DNA from: Rhodoligotrophos defluvii
GTDB taxonomy: Bacteria; Pseudomonadota; Alphaproteobacteria; Rhizobiales; Im1
Direction of reading: 5' to 3'
Length of the DNA stretch: 64,000 bases
NCBI RefSeq assembly: GCF_005281615.1
Contig: NZ_SZZM01000002.1
Span: 941,402 to 1,005,401, forward strand
Shown: positions 35,450 to 44,798 of the stretch, one piece after another
Layout of the letters: every line of letters starts with the position of its first letter
How positions within the stretch are numbered: position 1 is the first letter of the stretch
Translations under genes and position numbers: made by a program
The notes under the pieces: model-generated
Told to the model about the DNA's origin: nothing
Seen by the model: only the letters and a program-made list of their open reading frames with translations
The model's database searches: none

Positions 35450-36142
35450 ATGGAGGATCGTGGAGGGTACGGCCAGTTTTGCCCTGTCGCGATGGCCTCG
35501 GAAATCCTGTGCTCGCGGTGGACCACGCTCGTTGTCCGTGAACTTCTCTGCGGCGCAACGCGCTTCAATGATGTGCGCCGTGGCGTTCCGCGCATGTCTC
35601 CAGCGCTCCTGTCCAAACGGCTGAAGGAGCTCGAGCGCGCCGGCATCGTCCGCACCATTCGCAATGCGAATGGAATCGTCGAATATCATCTCTCCGCGGC
35701 CGGAGAGGATTTGCGTCCCATCATTCTTGGCATCGGCTTCTGGGGCCAGCGCTGGGTCGAATCCCGGCTGTCCCTGAAGAATCTCGATCCATCGCTGTTG
35801 ATGTGGGACATGCGGCGGAACCTCAATCCGCAGCCGTTGCCACCCAAACGGTGCACGATTCAGTTTCTGTACCCGGAGCTTCCGCCGTCCAGGCAGAACT
35901 GGTGGCTCGTCGTCGACGCAGGACAGGTTGATTTGTGCGGCTTTGATCCCGGGTTCGAGGTGGACCTGCTGGTCACAGCCTCCCTCCGCAGCATGACCGC
36001 CATCTGGATGGGCCTCACCCTGGTGCGCCATGAGGTCGATGCGGGCCGGGTGTCGCTCGATGGCGACCCAAAAATCGCGCGCGCCATGCAGCAATGGCTC
36101 GGCCTCAGCCCATTCGCGGCCGAACAACGCCGGGTGCAATAG
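35450..36142 (+). CDS. HxlR-family transcriptional regulator
   Basis: The 230-residue protein has an N-terminal HxlR winged-helix domain: QFCPVAMASEILCSRWTTLV with the conserved early Cys, VRELLCGATRFNDVRRGVPR, MSPALLSKRLKELERAGIVR, then wing YHLSAAGEDLRPII. The C-terminal approximately 110 residues form an SCP2-like ligand domain (DLCGFDPGFEVDLLVTASLR), seen in longer HxlR members. It is divergent from the acyl-CoA dehydrogenase gene and convergent with livF. It probably senses a small hydrophobic ligand or redox state and controls the flanking catabolic genes. Confidence 0.9.
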   Translation: MEDRGGYGQFCPVAMASEILCSRWTTLVVRELLCGATRFNDVRRGVPRMSPALLSKRLKELERAGIVRTIRNANGIVEYHLSAAGEDLRPIILGIGFWGQRWVESRLSLKNLDPSLLMWDMRRNLNPQPLPPKRCTIQFLYPELPPSRQNWWLVVDAGQVDLCGFDPGFEVDLLVTASLRSMTAIWMGLTLVRHEVDAGRVSLDGDPKIARAMQQWLGLSPFAAEQRRVQ

Positions 36143-36179
36143 CAGCTCCTGGGCAAGCCTCGGACACGTCTCCATCCGG

Positions 36180-36891
<712 letters not shown>

Positions 36892-36899
<8 letters not shown>

Positions 36900-37635
36900 G
36901 GCCGAGATAGGCCTCCTTCACCTGCGGATTGTGACGGATTTCCTCTGGGCTGCCTTCCGCGATCTTCGCGCCCTGCACCATGACGATGATGCGATCCGAC
37001 AAGCGCATCACGAGCCCGACATCGTGCTCGACCACCAGTACGCTCACCTCGCCGGCGAGCGAGCGAATCAATCGGCCCGTCTCCTCGGTCTCGCCGTGAG
37101 ACATGCCTTGGGTCGGCTCATCCAGCAGCAGGACCTTCGGCCGCGACGCCATGGCGGTCGCGATCTCCAGCCGGCGCTGTTCGCCATGGGAAAGATGGGC
37201 CACCGGCACACACCGGAGGTGGTCGAGCCCGAAGCGTTCGATCATCCGATCCAATGCGTCTCGCGCCCGATGGTTGAGCCCGACCGGCAGCAAACCCCGA
37301 AGCCAGGGCTCGTGAATCTGCGCCGCGAGCCGCAGGTTCTCTTCCACCGTCAGGTCGTCGAACAAGTTCGTGGTCTGAAATGACCGGGCAAGGCCCGCGC
37401 GCACGAGCTGCTGCGGACGCCAGTTGGTCACATCCCGCCCGCCCAGCAGCACCCGTCCGCCACGCGGCCGCATCGCACCGCTGATCAGGTTGAACAGTGT
37501 CGATTTTCCCGCGCCATTGGGACCGATGACCGAGGTGACGCTCCCTGGCTCGACGGTGAATGAGACACGATCAACGGCGGTCAGGCCGCCGAAATTCAAC
37601 GTTAGATCATGAACCGAGAGCAAGGACGCGCTCAT
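36892..37635 (-). CDS. livG: Branched-chain amino acid-type ABC transporter ATPase LivG
   Basis: Second ATPase of the Liv-type importer, 247 residues. Walker A is GPNGAGKSTLFNLISG near 40-55. The signature appears as HLSHGEQRRLEIATAMAS (LSHGE, as usual for LivG), followed by Walker B VLLLDEPTQGMSHGETEETG and the terminal EIRHNPQVKEAYLG. ATG 37635 overlaps the livM stop (ATGA). Dimerises with LivF on the cytoplasmic face of LivHM. Confidence 0.94.
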
Positions 37636-38648
37636 TTCGCCTCACCCGACTTCCCTTTGGCCAGGCGGTCGAGCACGCCGAGAATGCCCTTCGGAAAGGC
37701 GATCACGGCAATGACGAACAGAATGCCCACCGCGATATGCGCATGCTCTGTATAGCTGCCCAGAACGGACCGCAGGAACGTGAGCAGAAAGCTCCCGAGC
37801 AGCGCACCGACCAGCGTGCCCGTTCCCCCAATGATGACGGCAATGATCGCCCAGGCCGAGGTCTGAAAAAACATCAGCTCGGGTGAGACGAAGCCGCGCA
37901 GCATGGGATAGAGCGCCCCCGCCAGCCCGGCCAGGCTGGCCGCCGCGATATAGGCGCCCAGCTTGTAGCGCCTGGTCTCATAGCCGAGAAAGCGTGCGCG
38001 CGCCTCATTCGCGCGGATCGCCGCGAGCACGCGGCCATGCGGTGTGTTCAGCAGCCACGCAATCGCAAGGTAAAGCGCGCTGAGCAGAACGAGCGCAACG
38101 AGAAAGAAGCCGAGGGGGTCCGCCGCATTGATGGTGAACAGACCGAAATTGATATCGATGATTGGTATGCCGATGATCCCGTCGGAGGCGCCAAGCGCTC
38201 GGGTGTTATAGACGATCTTCGCCACCACCTGTGCGAGACCGAACGTGATCAGCGCGAAATATACACCGCGCGAGCGCACCGCGATGAGCCCTCCGATCAC
38301 GCCCGCCACGGCGCTTGCGCAAACCGCAGCAGCCATGGCCAGCCAGAACGATGGCGAGACATCCTTCAGCACCAAGGCCGAGACGTAAGCGCCGACACCG
38401 AAATAGAGGGCCTGGCCGAGTGTGAGCATGCCGGTTCGGCCGAGCAGCAGATCGACCGAGAGCGCGAGGCCTCCGAAAATCAACGCTTCCGTCGCGAGCC
38501 GCAGATAGAAGCTCGCGCCGCTTGCATGCGCGATAAGGCCAAAGGCGAGAGCGGCTGCAAACAGGACGAGGGAAGCAACCCGCAGTGGCGGCCAGCTGGA
38601 GGCGGAACGCGCCAGCGCGTTGAGGTCCTCGCGCGGGGCGTCAACCAT
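37632..38648 (-). CDS. livM: Branched-chain amino acid-type ABC transporter permease LivM
   Basis: Inner-membrane permease of 338 residues from ATG 38648 (MVDAPREDLNALARS), which overlaps the livH stop by 8 bp; an upstream in-frame start at 38696 would run deep into livH and is less likely. It contains multiple transmembrane helices and the permease signatures LLLGRTGMLTLGQALYFGVG, IAVRSRGVYFALITFGLAQV, IRANEARARFLGYETRRYKL and WAIIAVIIGGTGTLVGALLG. Forms the translocation pore with LivH. Confidence 0.93.
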   Translation of the reverse strand: MVDAPREDLNALARSASSWPPLRVASLVLFAAALAFGLIAHASGASFYLRLATEALIFGGLALSVDLLLGRTGMLTLGQALYFGVGAYVSALVLKDVSPSFWLAMAAAVCASAVAGVIGGLIAVRSRGVYFALITFGLAQVVAKIVYNTRALGASDGIIGIPIIDINFGLFTINAADPLGFFLVALVLLSALYLAIAWLLNTPHGRVLAAIRANEARARFLGYETRRYKLGAYIAAASLAGLAGALYPMLRGFVSPELMFFQTSAWAIIAVIIGGTGTLVGALLGSFLLTFLRSVLGSYTEHAHIAVGILFVIAVIAFPKGILGVLDRLAKGKSGEAK

Positions 38649-39531
38649 AGCCGAGCTTTCCAAACAGACCTTCGGGCCGCACCACAAGGGTTGCAATCAT
38701 CAGGGCAAAGACCACCGGCTCCGTCCAGACCGGCGATATCCAGATACTGGAGACGGCTTGGACCTGCGTCAGCAGCAGGCCCGCGATGACAGCGCCCTTG
38801 ATCGAGCCGAGCCCGCCGACGATCACCACCGCGAAGGCCATGAAGATGAAATCGCGCCCCATGGTTGGGAAGACGGAGTAGATCGGCGCGAGCAGAATGC
38901 CCGAGAGCCCCGCAAGGGCCACACCGGTCGCGAAGGTCATTGCGTAGACACGCTTGACCGGTATGCCGAGGGATGATGCCATGTTCGGGTCATGTGCGGC
39001 GGCCCTCACGGACGCGCCGAACTGCGTGCGAAAGATAAACTGCCACACCGCAACGATGATCAGAACCCCGATGGCGATCAGGAACAGCCGATAATTCGGC
39101 ACGATCACCCCGAACAGATCGGTGACGCCGCCAATCGGATTGGCCAGCCGCTGCGGGTTTGGCCCGAAGATGAGCTTCAAGACGTCCTCGAGCACCATGC
39201 CGATGCCGAAGGTCAGCAGAAGCGTCCGCGTGTGGCGCTCCTTGTCGTTGTAGACGCGTTGGACGAGAAGACTTTCCGTGGCCCAGCCCAATGGAAACAG
39301 CAGCACCGGAACGAGCAATAGCAAAGCCCAATAGCTGATGCCGATGCCGGCAAGGGCCAGCGCCAGATAGGCGCCGATCGCATAGAACTCTCCATGCGAC
39401 ATGTTGATGACGTCGAGCAGGCCGAAAATGATGGTCAGGCCGAGCGCCATCAGCACCACGGCGATGCCGATGGCGAGCCCGTTCACCATCTGCGGCAGGA
39501 GGACGAACTGGATCATGTCCAGCACTGGCAT
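38641..39531 (-). CDS. livH: Branched-chain amino acid-type ABC transporter permease LivH
   Basis: Inner-membrane permease of 296 residues with about eight hydrophobic helices. LivH signatures are VLMALGLTIIFGLLDVINMS near 25-44 followed by HGEFYAIGAYLA, then TLLLTFGIGMVLEDVLKLIF and AFAVVIVGGLGSIKGAVIAG. It lies 66 bp downstream of the binding-protein gene and overlaps livM. Order binding protein-livH-livM-livG-livF is canonical. Confidence 0.94.
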   Translation of the reverse strand: MPVLDMIQFVLLPQMVNGLAIGIAVVLMALGLTIIFGLLDVINMSHGEFYAIGAYLALALAGIGISYWALLLLVPVLLFPLGWATESLLVQRVYNDKERHTRTLLLTFGIGMVLEDVLKLIFGPNPQRLANPIGGVTDLFGVIVPNYRLFLIAIGVLIIVAVWQFIFRTQFGASVRAAAHDPNMASSLGIPVKRVYAMTFATGVALAGLSGILLAPIYSVFPTMGRDFIFMAFAVVIVGGLGSIKGAVIAGLLLTQVQAVSSIWISPVWTEPVVFALMIATLVVRPEGLFGKLGYG

Positions 39532-39597
39532 CTCGGGTCACCCTGTTCGCCGCGCGACTGTCGAGCGGCTGCCCGAAGACTTAGCCGCGCGGCCCTG

Positions 39598-40779
39598 TCA
39601 GAACCGCTCGCAAGTGTCCGGGCCGATCACGTCCGAACCGGCGATTTTGTTGATGATGCCGAATTGGCCATCCTTGATCTGAACGATGTACATATCCTGG
39701 ACGGCTTGATGGTCGCCCGCGCGCATCGTCTTCATTCCTTGCGGCGTGCTCCACTGGAGACCTTCCATCGCCTTGCGAACGGCGTCGGTTTCTGTCGTCT
39801 TCGCCTTCTCGACGGCCGCTTTGTAGAAATAGAGCACGCCATAGGAATCCGTGCCGAAGAGGTCGGGCTTGCTGCCATGCATCGCCTCGAAAGCCGCCAC
39901 GAACGTCTTGTTCTCGGGCGTGTCGATCTGGGGGGAATAACCGATGCCGGTCACAAAGCCTTCCGCAGCCTTGCCCAGCGCCTTGATGTTCTGGCCCGAC
40001 ACGGCCCCCGAAGCCCCCATGACGATCAAGCCCTCGAGCAACCCGAACTCATCCAGTTGGGTGAGGAACCGCACGGTGTCGTTTCCAGCTGTCGCCGTGT
40101 AGATGACGTCGGGGCGCGCCGCGCGGATCTGGCCGAAATATTGGGAATAGTCGTTATTGCCGAGCGGCGCGAAAATCTCGCCTGCGGATTGCGCACCCTT
40201 GGCCTCAGCCGCTGCTTTGAAGGCGGCCACGCTGGAGCGGCCCATCTCGTAGTCCGGGCCGACATAGAGCACCCGAGCATCCTTGGCCCGCTGCGCCAGC
40301 CATTCCGCCAGCGTCGCCGCCTGCATGTGAGCGCTGGCGTTCACGCGGAACATGTTGGGCGAGCATTGTGCGCCGGTGATCGAATCCGCGTAGGAAACGG
40401 TCGTCGCGGCCAACGTGCCGTTGCGCTCGGCAAGTTGCCCCACCGATAGGGTCGCGCCGGAATTGACCGTTCCAGTGAGGAATTCGACCTTATCCGACTG
40501 GATGAGCTTTTCTGCCTTCTGCGTTGCCACCGCCGGATTGGCCTCGGAATCCTCGTAAACAAGCTCGACCTGCCGGCCCAGAATGCCGCCGGCCTGGTTG
40601 ATCTCCTTGGTGGCGAGATCGAGCCCCCAGCGGATCTGCTGGCCGATACCGGCATAGGTCCCGGAGATGGGGGTCACCACGCCGATACGCAGAGGGCCTT
40701 CTTGCGCCAATGCCCCGCCAAAAGCGGAAATTGTCGCGGCAACCACGGCAGCCGCCGTCAGATTGATGGTGTGCAACAA
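39598..40779 (-). CDS. Branched-chain amino acid-type ABC transporter substrate-binding protein
   Basis: Periplasmic type I binding protein, 393 residues. An N-terminal signal peptide (LTAAAVVAATISAFGGALAQ) is followed by PLRIGVVTPISGTYAGIGQQ, QAGGILGRQVELVYEDSEAN, FLTGTVNSGATLSVGQLAER, LYVGPDYEMGRSSVAAF and GTDSYGVLYFYKAAVEKAKT, all Peripla_BP_6 features. The start is probably TTG at 40779 (GGAGG five bases upstream) or the TTG next to it. First gene of the Liv operon; the 276-bp region to the convergent-side LysR gene should hold the promoter. Ligand cannot be read from sequence; an organic acid related to the nearby furan/aromatic-type catabolism is plausible. Confidence 0.9.
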   Translation of the reverse strand: MLHTINLTAAAVVAATISAFGGALAQEGPLRIGVVTPISGTYAGIGQQIRWGLDLATKEINQAGGILGRQVELVYEDSEANPAVATQKAEKLIQSDKVEFLTGTVNSGATLSVGQLAERNGTLAATTVSYADSITGAQCSPNMFRVNASAHMQAATLAEWLAQRAKDARVLYVGPDYEMGRSSVAAFKAAAEAKGAQSAGEIFAPLGNNDYSQYFGQIRAARPDVIYTATAGNDTVRFLTQLDEFGLLEGLIVMGASGAVSGQNIKALGKAAEGFVTGIGYSPQIDTPENKTFVAAFEAMHGSKPDLFGTDSYGVLYFYKAAVEKAKTTETDAVRKAMEGLQWSTPQGMKTMRAGDHQAVQDMYIVQIKDGQFGIINKIAGSDVIGPDTCERF

Positions 40780-41055
40780 GCTCTCCTCCCTTTATCTGCG
40801 GGGCCGGTATTCCGATCCCCTCCTGCGCCCATCCGGTTGGCCCGAATTCGTTGTGAGCGCGCCCGTTCTACGGCTCGTCTCTTCTCAACCCCTCCACTCC
40901 ACGATCAGAGGCGCCAAGCACCGTCTGTGTACGCCCTTTCCCTAACGGCGAGGGTTGAAGCACGTAGCGCACGACATCCAGGCTAGACGGCAATATCCAT
41001 ATTTCACAAATAGACGTTTTTTGGATCACCTATTGACAATGTGCATAGCTCTCAT

Positions 41056-41985
41056 TCAGGAGATCACGCGGGCACCCGGCCAACCGCCCTTGCGCACCAT
41101 GGACAAGACGTGCTCTGCCATTGCATCTGAGAAGACGCGGACGGAGTACGGCTGGCTGCGGTCGATCGGCAGCACCAGCACAATGCGGCGCAGGACCTCC
41201 GGCTCGCAAAGGGGCGCAGCGGAGATCTGACGGTCGGCCAGCTCCGCTGCGACGGCCGAGGGCGGCAGCACTGTCCATCCGAAGCCGGTGCGGGCGAGCT
41301 CAAGCTGGGTCTGGAGCGAATCGGCCTCGACACGGACGCTGAGACGCACATTGTGACGCTGGGCGGCCTTGTCGACGAGCTTGCGCAAGCCATGCTGCGG
41401 GCTTGGCATGACCATGGGCACTGACGCGAGGGTGGCGAGCTTGACCGGAACGCCGATGTCGAGCCCCGCGCGGGGAGATGCGACCACGAACAGCGGCTCC
41501 TCGACCATGGGCACCACATCGTAGCTCGACAGGGTCGGCAAGTCGTAGAGAATGGCAATATCGAGCTGGCGCCGTCCGAGCCACTCGATGAGAAATCCCG
41601 CATAGCCGGTGACCAGCCTCAGCGACACCAGCGGGTTGTTCTCGACGAACGAGCGGACGAAGGGCACCAGAGCCCTGTCGCCGAGGCTCGGAATGACGCC
41701 GCAGACCACGCTGCCCGTGATCGCGCCGCGCAGTGCGAGAAGATCTGCGCGCGCATGCTCGACCTCCCGCAGGATTGCGCGTGCATGCTCCAGCAAACGG
41801 TCGCCCGCTTCGGTCAGCTTCATCCCGCGGCCTTGGCGCTCGAACAGCTCCGTCCCGAACTCCTCCTCCAGCATTCGGATCTGCCGGCTCAGCGTGGGCT
41901 GCACGGTGTTCAGCCGGTCGGCTGCGCGCGTGAGGCTGCCGGTTTCCGCCACCTGGATGAACGTCCTCAGCTGCCGCAGATCCAA
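41056..41985 (-). CDS. LysR-family transcriptional regulator
   Basis: A 309-residue LTTR. The winged-helix domain is in residues 1-60 (MDLRQLRTFIQVAETGSLTR, AADRLNTVQPTLSRQIRMLE) and the periplasmic-binding-like effector domain follows from about 90 (GSVVCGVIPSLGDRALVPFV, GFGWTVLPPSAVAAELADRQ). It is divergent from the operon beginning with the TPP decarboxylase at 42095 across 109 bp, the standard arrangement for an LTTR that activates that operon in response to a pathway intermediate. Furoate clusters described in Cupriavidus also have a LysR regulator, which fits. Confidence 0.93.
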   Translation of the reverse strand: MDLRQLRTFIQVAETGSLTRAADRLNTVQPTLSRQIRMLEEEFGTELFERQGRGMKLTEAGDRLLEHARAILREVEHARADLLALRGAITGSVVCGVIPSLGDRALVPFVRSFVENNPLVSLRLVTGYAGFLIEWLGRRQLDIAILYDLPTLSSYDVVPMVEEPLFVVASPRAGLDIGVPVKLATLASVPMVMPSPQHGLRKLVDKAAQRHNVRLSVRVEADSLQTQLELARTGFGWTVLPPSAVAAELADRQISAAPLCEPEVLRRIVLVLPIDRSQPYSVRVFSDAMAEHVLSMVRKGGWPGARVIS

Positions 41986-42094
41986 TGGAAAGCCTCCAAG
42001 CTATAAAACCCGTGCATAGGGTATAGCGAAACAAACTATTTTTAAAAACCTCAGTCGAGCGCCTAACCTGCGGCCGGTGCCCCAAGGGGCGAGG
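41986..42094. promoter_or_regulatory. Divergent LysR / TPP-decarboxylase operon control region
   Basis: 109 bp between the two start codons. It contains CTATA...TATAG arms at 42001-42005 and 42022-42026 flanking CCGTGCATAGG, a partly dyad-symmetric site of the size LysR proteins bind. An AT-rich run (42030-42050) follows toward the operon. AAGGGG at 42084-42089 is the ribosome binding site of the first gene. No operator has been tested. Confidence 0.4.
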
Positions 42095-42652
42095 ATGAAT
42101 GAGGACGAAATGCAGGCTGCGCTGCGCAGCGAGCACGCTCAAACCCCCTGGCAGGACGTATTGTTCGAAGGTCTGAAGCGTGGCGGGATTCGCCAGGTGC
42201 CCTACGTGCCTGATGCCGGCCATAGCCATGTTATCCGCCGGGCGCAGGCCGAGGTCGGGATGAAGGCTTATCCTCTCACAACCGAGGAGGAAGGCATTGC
42301 CGCACTCTGCGGTGCTTGGCTCGGCGGTGAGAGGGGCGTCTTGCTCATGCAGTCGAGCGGTGTCGGCAATTGCATCAACATGCTGAGCCTTTTGGCGAGC
42401 TGCCGCTTTCCGTTCCTGACCATCGTGACCATGCGGGGCGAATGCGGAGAATTCAATCCCTGGCAGGTGCCGATGGGCCGGGCCACACCGGCGGTCCTCG
42501 CAGCCATGGGCGTCACGGTGCACCGGATCGACTGCGCCGAAGACGTAGCGAATACGATCGACCTGGCCATCCATGACGCCTTCCTGAGCGAGCAGCAGAT
42601 CGCTGTGCTGCTGTCGCAAAGGCTGCTGGGCCGCAAGAATTGGACCGACTGA
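42095..42652 (+). CDS. TPP-dependent 2-oxoacid decarboxylase, alpha (PYR) subunit
   Basis: The 185-residue protein is the N-terminal (pyrimidine-binding) half of a split thiamine-diphosphate decarboxylase, in the style of sulfopyruvate decarboxylase ComD or phosphonopyruvate decarboxylase. It shows the cofactor-activating glutamate in TTEEEGIAALCGAWLGGERG (E64-E66), the PYR-domain motif QSSGVGN at 86-92 and FPFLTIVTMRGECGEFNPWQ. ATG 42095 has AAGGGG upstream. The beta subunit starts 1 bp after the stop. A complete enzyme would decarboxylate a 2-oxoacid to an aldehyde, which the next gene (ALDH) could oxidise. The substrate is unassigned. Confidence 0.82.
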   Translation: MNEDEMQAALRSEHAQTPWQDVLFEGLKRGGIRQVPYVPDAGHSHVIRRAQAEVGMKAYPLTTEEEGIAALCGAWLGGERGVLLMQSSGVGNCINMLSLLASCRFPFLTIVTMRGECGEFNPWQVPMGRATPAVLAAMGVTVHRIDCAEDVANTIDLAIHDAFLSEQQIAVLLSQRLLGRKNWTD

Positions 42653-42653
42653 C

Positions 42654-43250
42654 ATGTTGCAGCAGGAGATTGCAGCGCAACTCGATCGAAGGCAGGCCGT
42701 TGCCACCCTTCTCAGGGATCGCGGCGACCTGCTGGTCATCACCGGCCTGGGCTCGCCGGCCTACGACGCCATGGCCGCTGGCGACCATGACCGCACCTTC
42801 TATCTCTGGGGCGCGATGGGCGGCGCCGCCATGATGGGCTTGGGACTGGCCTTGGCCCGGCCTCAAGAACGGGTGGCGGTGATCACAGGCGATGGCGAGC
42901 AGCTCATGGGCGTTGGCGGCTTGCTGACCATCGGCGCCGTCCTTCCGAAGAACCTCGCCGTGGTCGTGCTGGACAACCGCCATTACGGAGAAACCGGCAT
43001 GCAGCCGAGCCACACCGCGCTGGGCATCGACCTCGTCGGAATCGCCAGAGCCAGCGGCTTTGCCTGGTGCCATTCGGTCACGGATCCCCGCGGGCTCGAG
43101 GAGCTCCGGTCCCATCTGCACGAAGCCCAGGGCCCCGGCTTTGCCTCCATTCTCGTCAAGCCGGACAGCCCCTCCCGCGCCTTGCCGCCACGTGATGGAG
43201 TGGAACTCAAGAACCGCTTCCGTCGGCAATTGGGGCTCGCCACCATATGA
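42654..43250 (+). CDS. TPP-dependent 2-oxoacid decarboxylase, beta (PP) subunit
   Basis: The 198-residue protein is the diphosphate-binding half. The ThDP/Mg motif runs from GDGEQ (79-83) to N108 in VVVLDN, the expected GDG-x25-N spacing. Other PP-domain marks are DRTFYLWGAMGGAAMMGLGL and HYGETGMQPSHT. It overlaps the ALDH gene by 4 bp (ATGA). Split alpha/beta enzymes of this type are known for sulfopyruvate; neither sulfonate nor phosphonate genes are nearby, so the physiological 2-oxoacid here is probably different. Confidence 0.82.
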   Translation: MLQQEIAAQLDRRQAVATLLRDRGDLLVITGLGSPAYDAMAAGDHDRTFYLWGAMGGAAMMGLGLALARPQERVAVITGDGEQLMGVGGLLTIGAVLPKNLAVVVLDNRHYGETGMQPSHTALGIDLVGIARASGFAWCHSVTDPRGLEELRSHLHEAQGPGFASILVKPDSPSRALPPRDGVELKNRFRRQLGLATI

Positions 43251-44737
43251 CATCCCTGCTCCAGCGCTATTACAACCTCGTCGGCGGCACCAAGCACGAA
43301 GCGGAGAATGGGGCCTGGATCGAAAGCTTCGACCCTTATCGCGGGAGCCCATGGGCCGAAATCCCGCGCTGTGGTCCGGCCGATGTGGACAAGGCAGTGA
43401 CCGCGGCGAGAAAGGCCTTTGAGGGCGCCGCTTGGCGCGGCCTCACCGCCTCATCCCGTGGCAAGCTGTTATGGCGCCTGGCCGATCTCATTGAGCGCGA
43501 TGCCGAGAAGCTCGCGCGACTGGAGGTTCGCGATAACGGCAAGCTCTTTGCCGAAATGCACGGCCAGCTCCGCTATATCCCAGAATGGTATCGCTATTTC
43601 GGGGGCCTCGCCGACAAGGTCGAGGGCAGCGTCATCCCAACCGACAAGGCGGACATATTCAACTACACCCTGCGCGAGCCCCTGGGGGTCGTGGCCGCAA
43701 TCACGCCGTGGAACTCGCCGCTTCTGCTCTTGACCTGGAAGCTGGCGCCTGCGTTGGCGGCGGGCAATACTGTCGTGATCAAGCCCTCAGAGCACGCTTC
43801 GGTCTCGACGCTCGCCTTCGTCGATCTGTTCGAGGAGGCAGGCTTTCCCCCAGGTGTCGTGAACACGATCACGGGCTTTGGCCGTGACGTGGGTGACGCG
43901 CTCGTCGCCCATCCGCTGGTCGCCAAGGTGGCATTCACCGGCGGGGATGCGACCGGCGCCGCTGTGGCGGCCAAGGCTGGCGAAGGCATCAAGCATGTTT
44001 CGCTCGAGCTTGGCGGCAAGTCTGCCAACATCGTTTTCGAAGACGCCGCGATCGATGACGCGGTGCGCGGGGCGATCGCCGGCATTTTCGCCGCGTCCGG
44101 ACAAACCTGCATCGCCGGATCGCGCCTGCTGGTGCAACGGTCCATCCACGATGAGTTCGTCGCCAAGCTCGTGGACTTTGCCCGTCCCGCAAAGCTCGGC
44201 GACCCGATGGAGCCGGAGACGAACGTCGGGCCGGTGACCACGACCCAGCAGCTCGAGCGCGTATTGCGCTATATCGATATCGGCCGCCAGGAAGGCGCCA
44301 AATGCATGCTTGGCGGTGGCCGCCCCAAGGACGGCGTGCTCGGCCAGGGCTGGTTCGTCGAGCCGACCATCTTCACCGGCGTCGAAAACGAGATGCGGAT
44401 CGCCCAGGAGGAAATCTTCGGGCCGGTGCTAAGCGTCATCCCCTTCGATGACGACGAGGATGCCGTGCGCAAGGCCAACCAGGTGGCCTATGGGCTGGCT
44501 GCAGGACTATGGACCCGGTCCATGCCGCGCGCGATCAGGCTTGCAGCGCGGCTCGAAGCCGGTACCGTATGGGTGAATACATACCGCGCCGTGAGCTACA
44601 CTTCGCCCTTCGGCGGCTATAAGCGAAGCGGCCTCGGCCGGGAATCCGGCAAGCGAGCCATCGAGGAGTACCTGCAGACCAAGAGTGTCTGGATCAGTTG
44701 CGCGGAGGGTTTTTCGAACCCATTCGTAATGCGTTGA
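43247..44737 (+). CDS. NAD(P)-dependent aldehyde dehydrogenase
   Basis: The 496-residue ALDH has the Rossmann and catalytic features expected: VVAAITPWNSPLLLLTWKLA, NTVVIKPSEHAS, catalytic Glu in HVSLELGGKSAN, nucleophile C288 in SGQTCIAGSRLLV, and EEIFGPVLSVIPFDD. It is translationally coupled to the TPP decarboxylase beta subunit, and the molybdenum hydroxylase genes follow after 61 bp. Possible roles are oxidation of the aldehyde made by the decarboxylase (for example succinate semialdehyde if the oxoacid is 2-oxoglutarate) or of furfural/HMF-type aldehydes to the acids used by the rest of the operon. Class assignment is sure, substrate is not. Confidence 0.93.
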   Translation: MTSLLQRYYNLVGGTKHEAENGAWIESFDPYRGSPWAEIPRCGPADVDKAVTAARKAFEGAAWRGLTASSRGKLLWRLADLIERDAEKLARLEVRDNGKLFAEMHGQLRYIPEWYRYFGGLADKVEGSVIPTDKADIFNYTLREPLGVVAAITPWNSPLLLLTWKLAPALAAGNTVVIKPSEHASVSTLAFVDLFEEAGFPPGVVNTITGFGRDVGDALVAHPLVAKVAFTGGDATGAAVAAKAGEGIKHVSLELGGKSANIVFEDAAIDDAVRGAIAGIFAASGQTCIAGSRLLVQRSIHDEFVAKLVDFARPAKLGDPMEPETNVGPVTTTQQLERVLRYIDIGRQEGAKCMLGGGRPKDGVLGQGWFVEPTIFTGVENEMRIAQEEIFGPVLSVIPFDDDEDAVRKANQVAYGLAAGLWTRSMPRAIRLAARLEAGTVWVNTYRAVSYTSPFGGYKRSGLGRESGKRAIEEYLQTKSVWISCAEGFSNPFVMR

Positions 44738-44798
44738 GGCCGCAGGAGAACGGCCCGCGCCCGGGAGAAGCGGACGAAGTGGCTATGAGGAGTGGCGA

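Noticed and set aside
42095..43250. Assignment of the TPP enzyme as a true sulfopyruvate or phosphonopyruvate decarboxylase
   Set aside because: No sulfonate or phosphonate genes nearby, and the motifs are shared by the whole split family; substrate left open.
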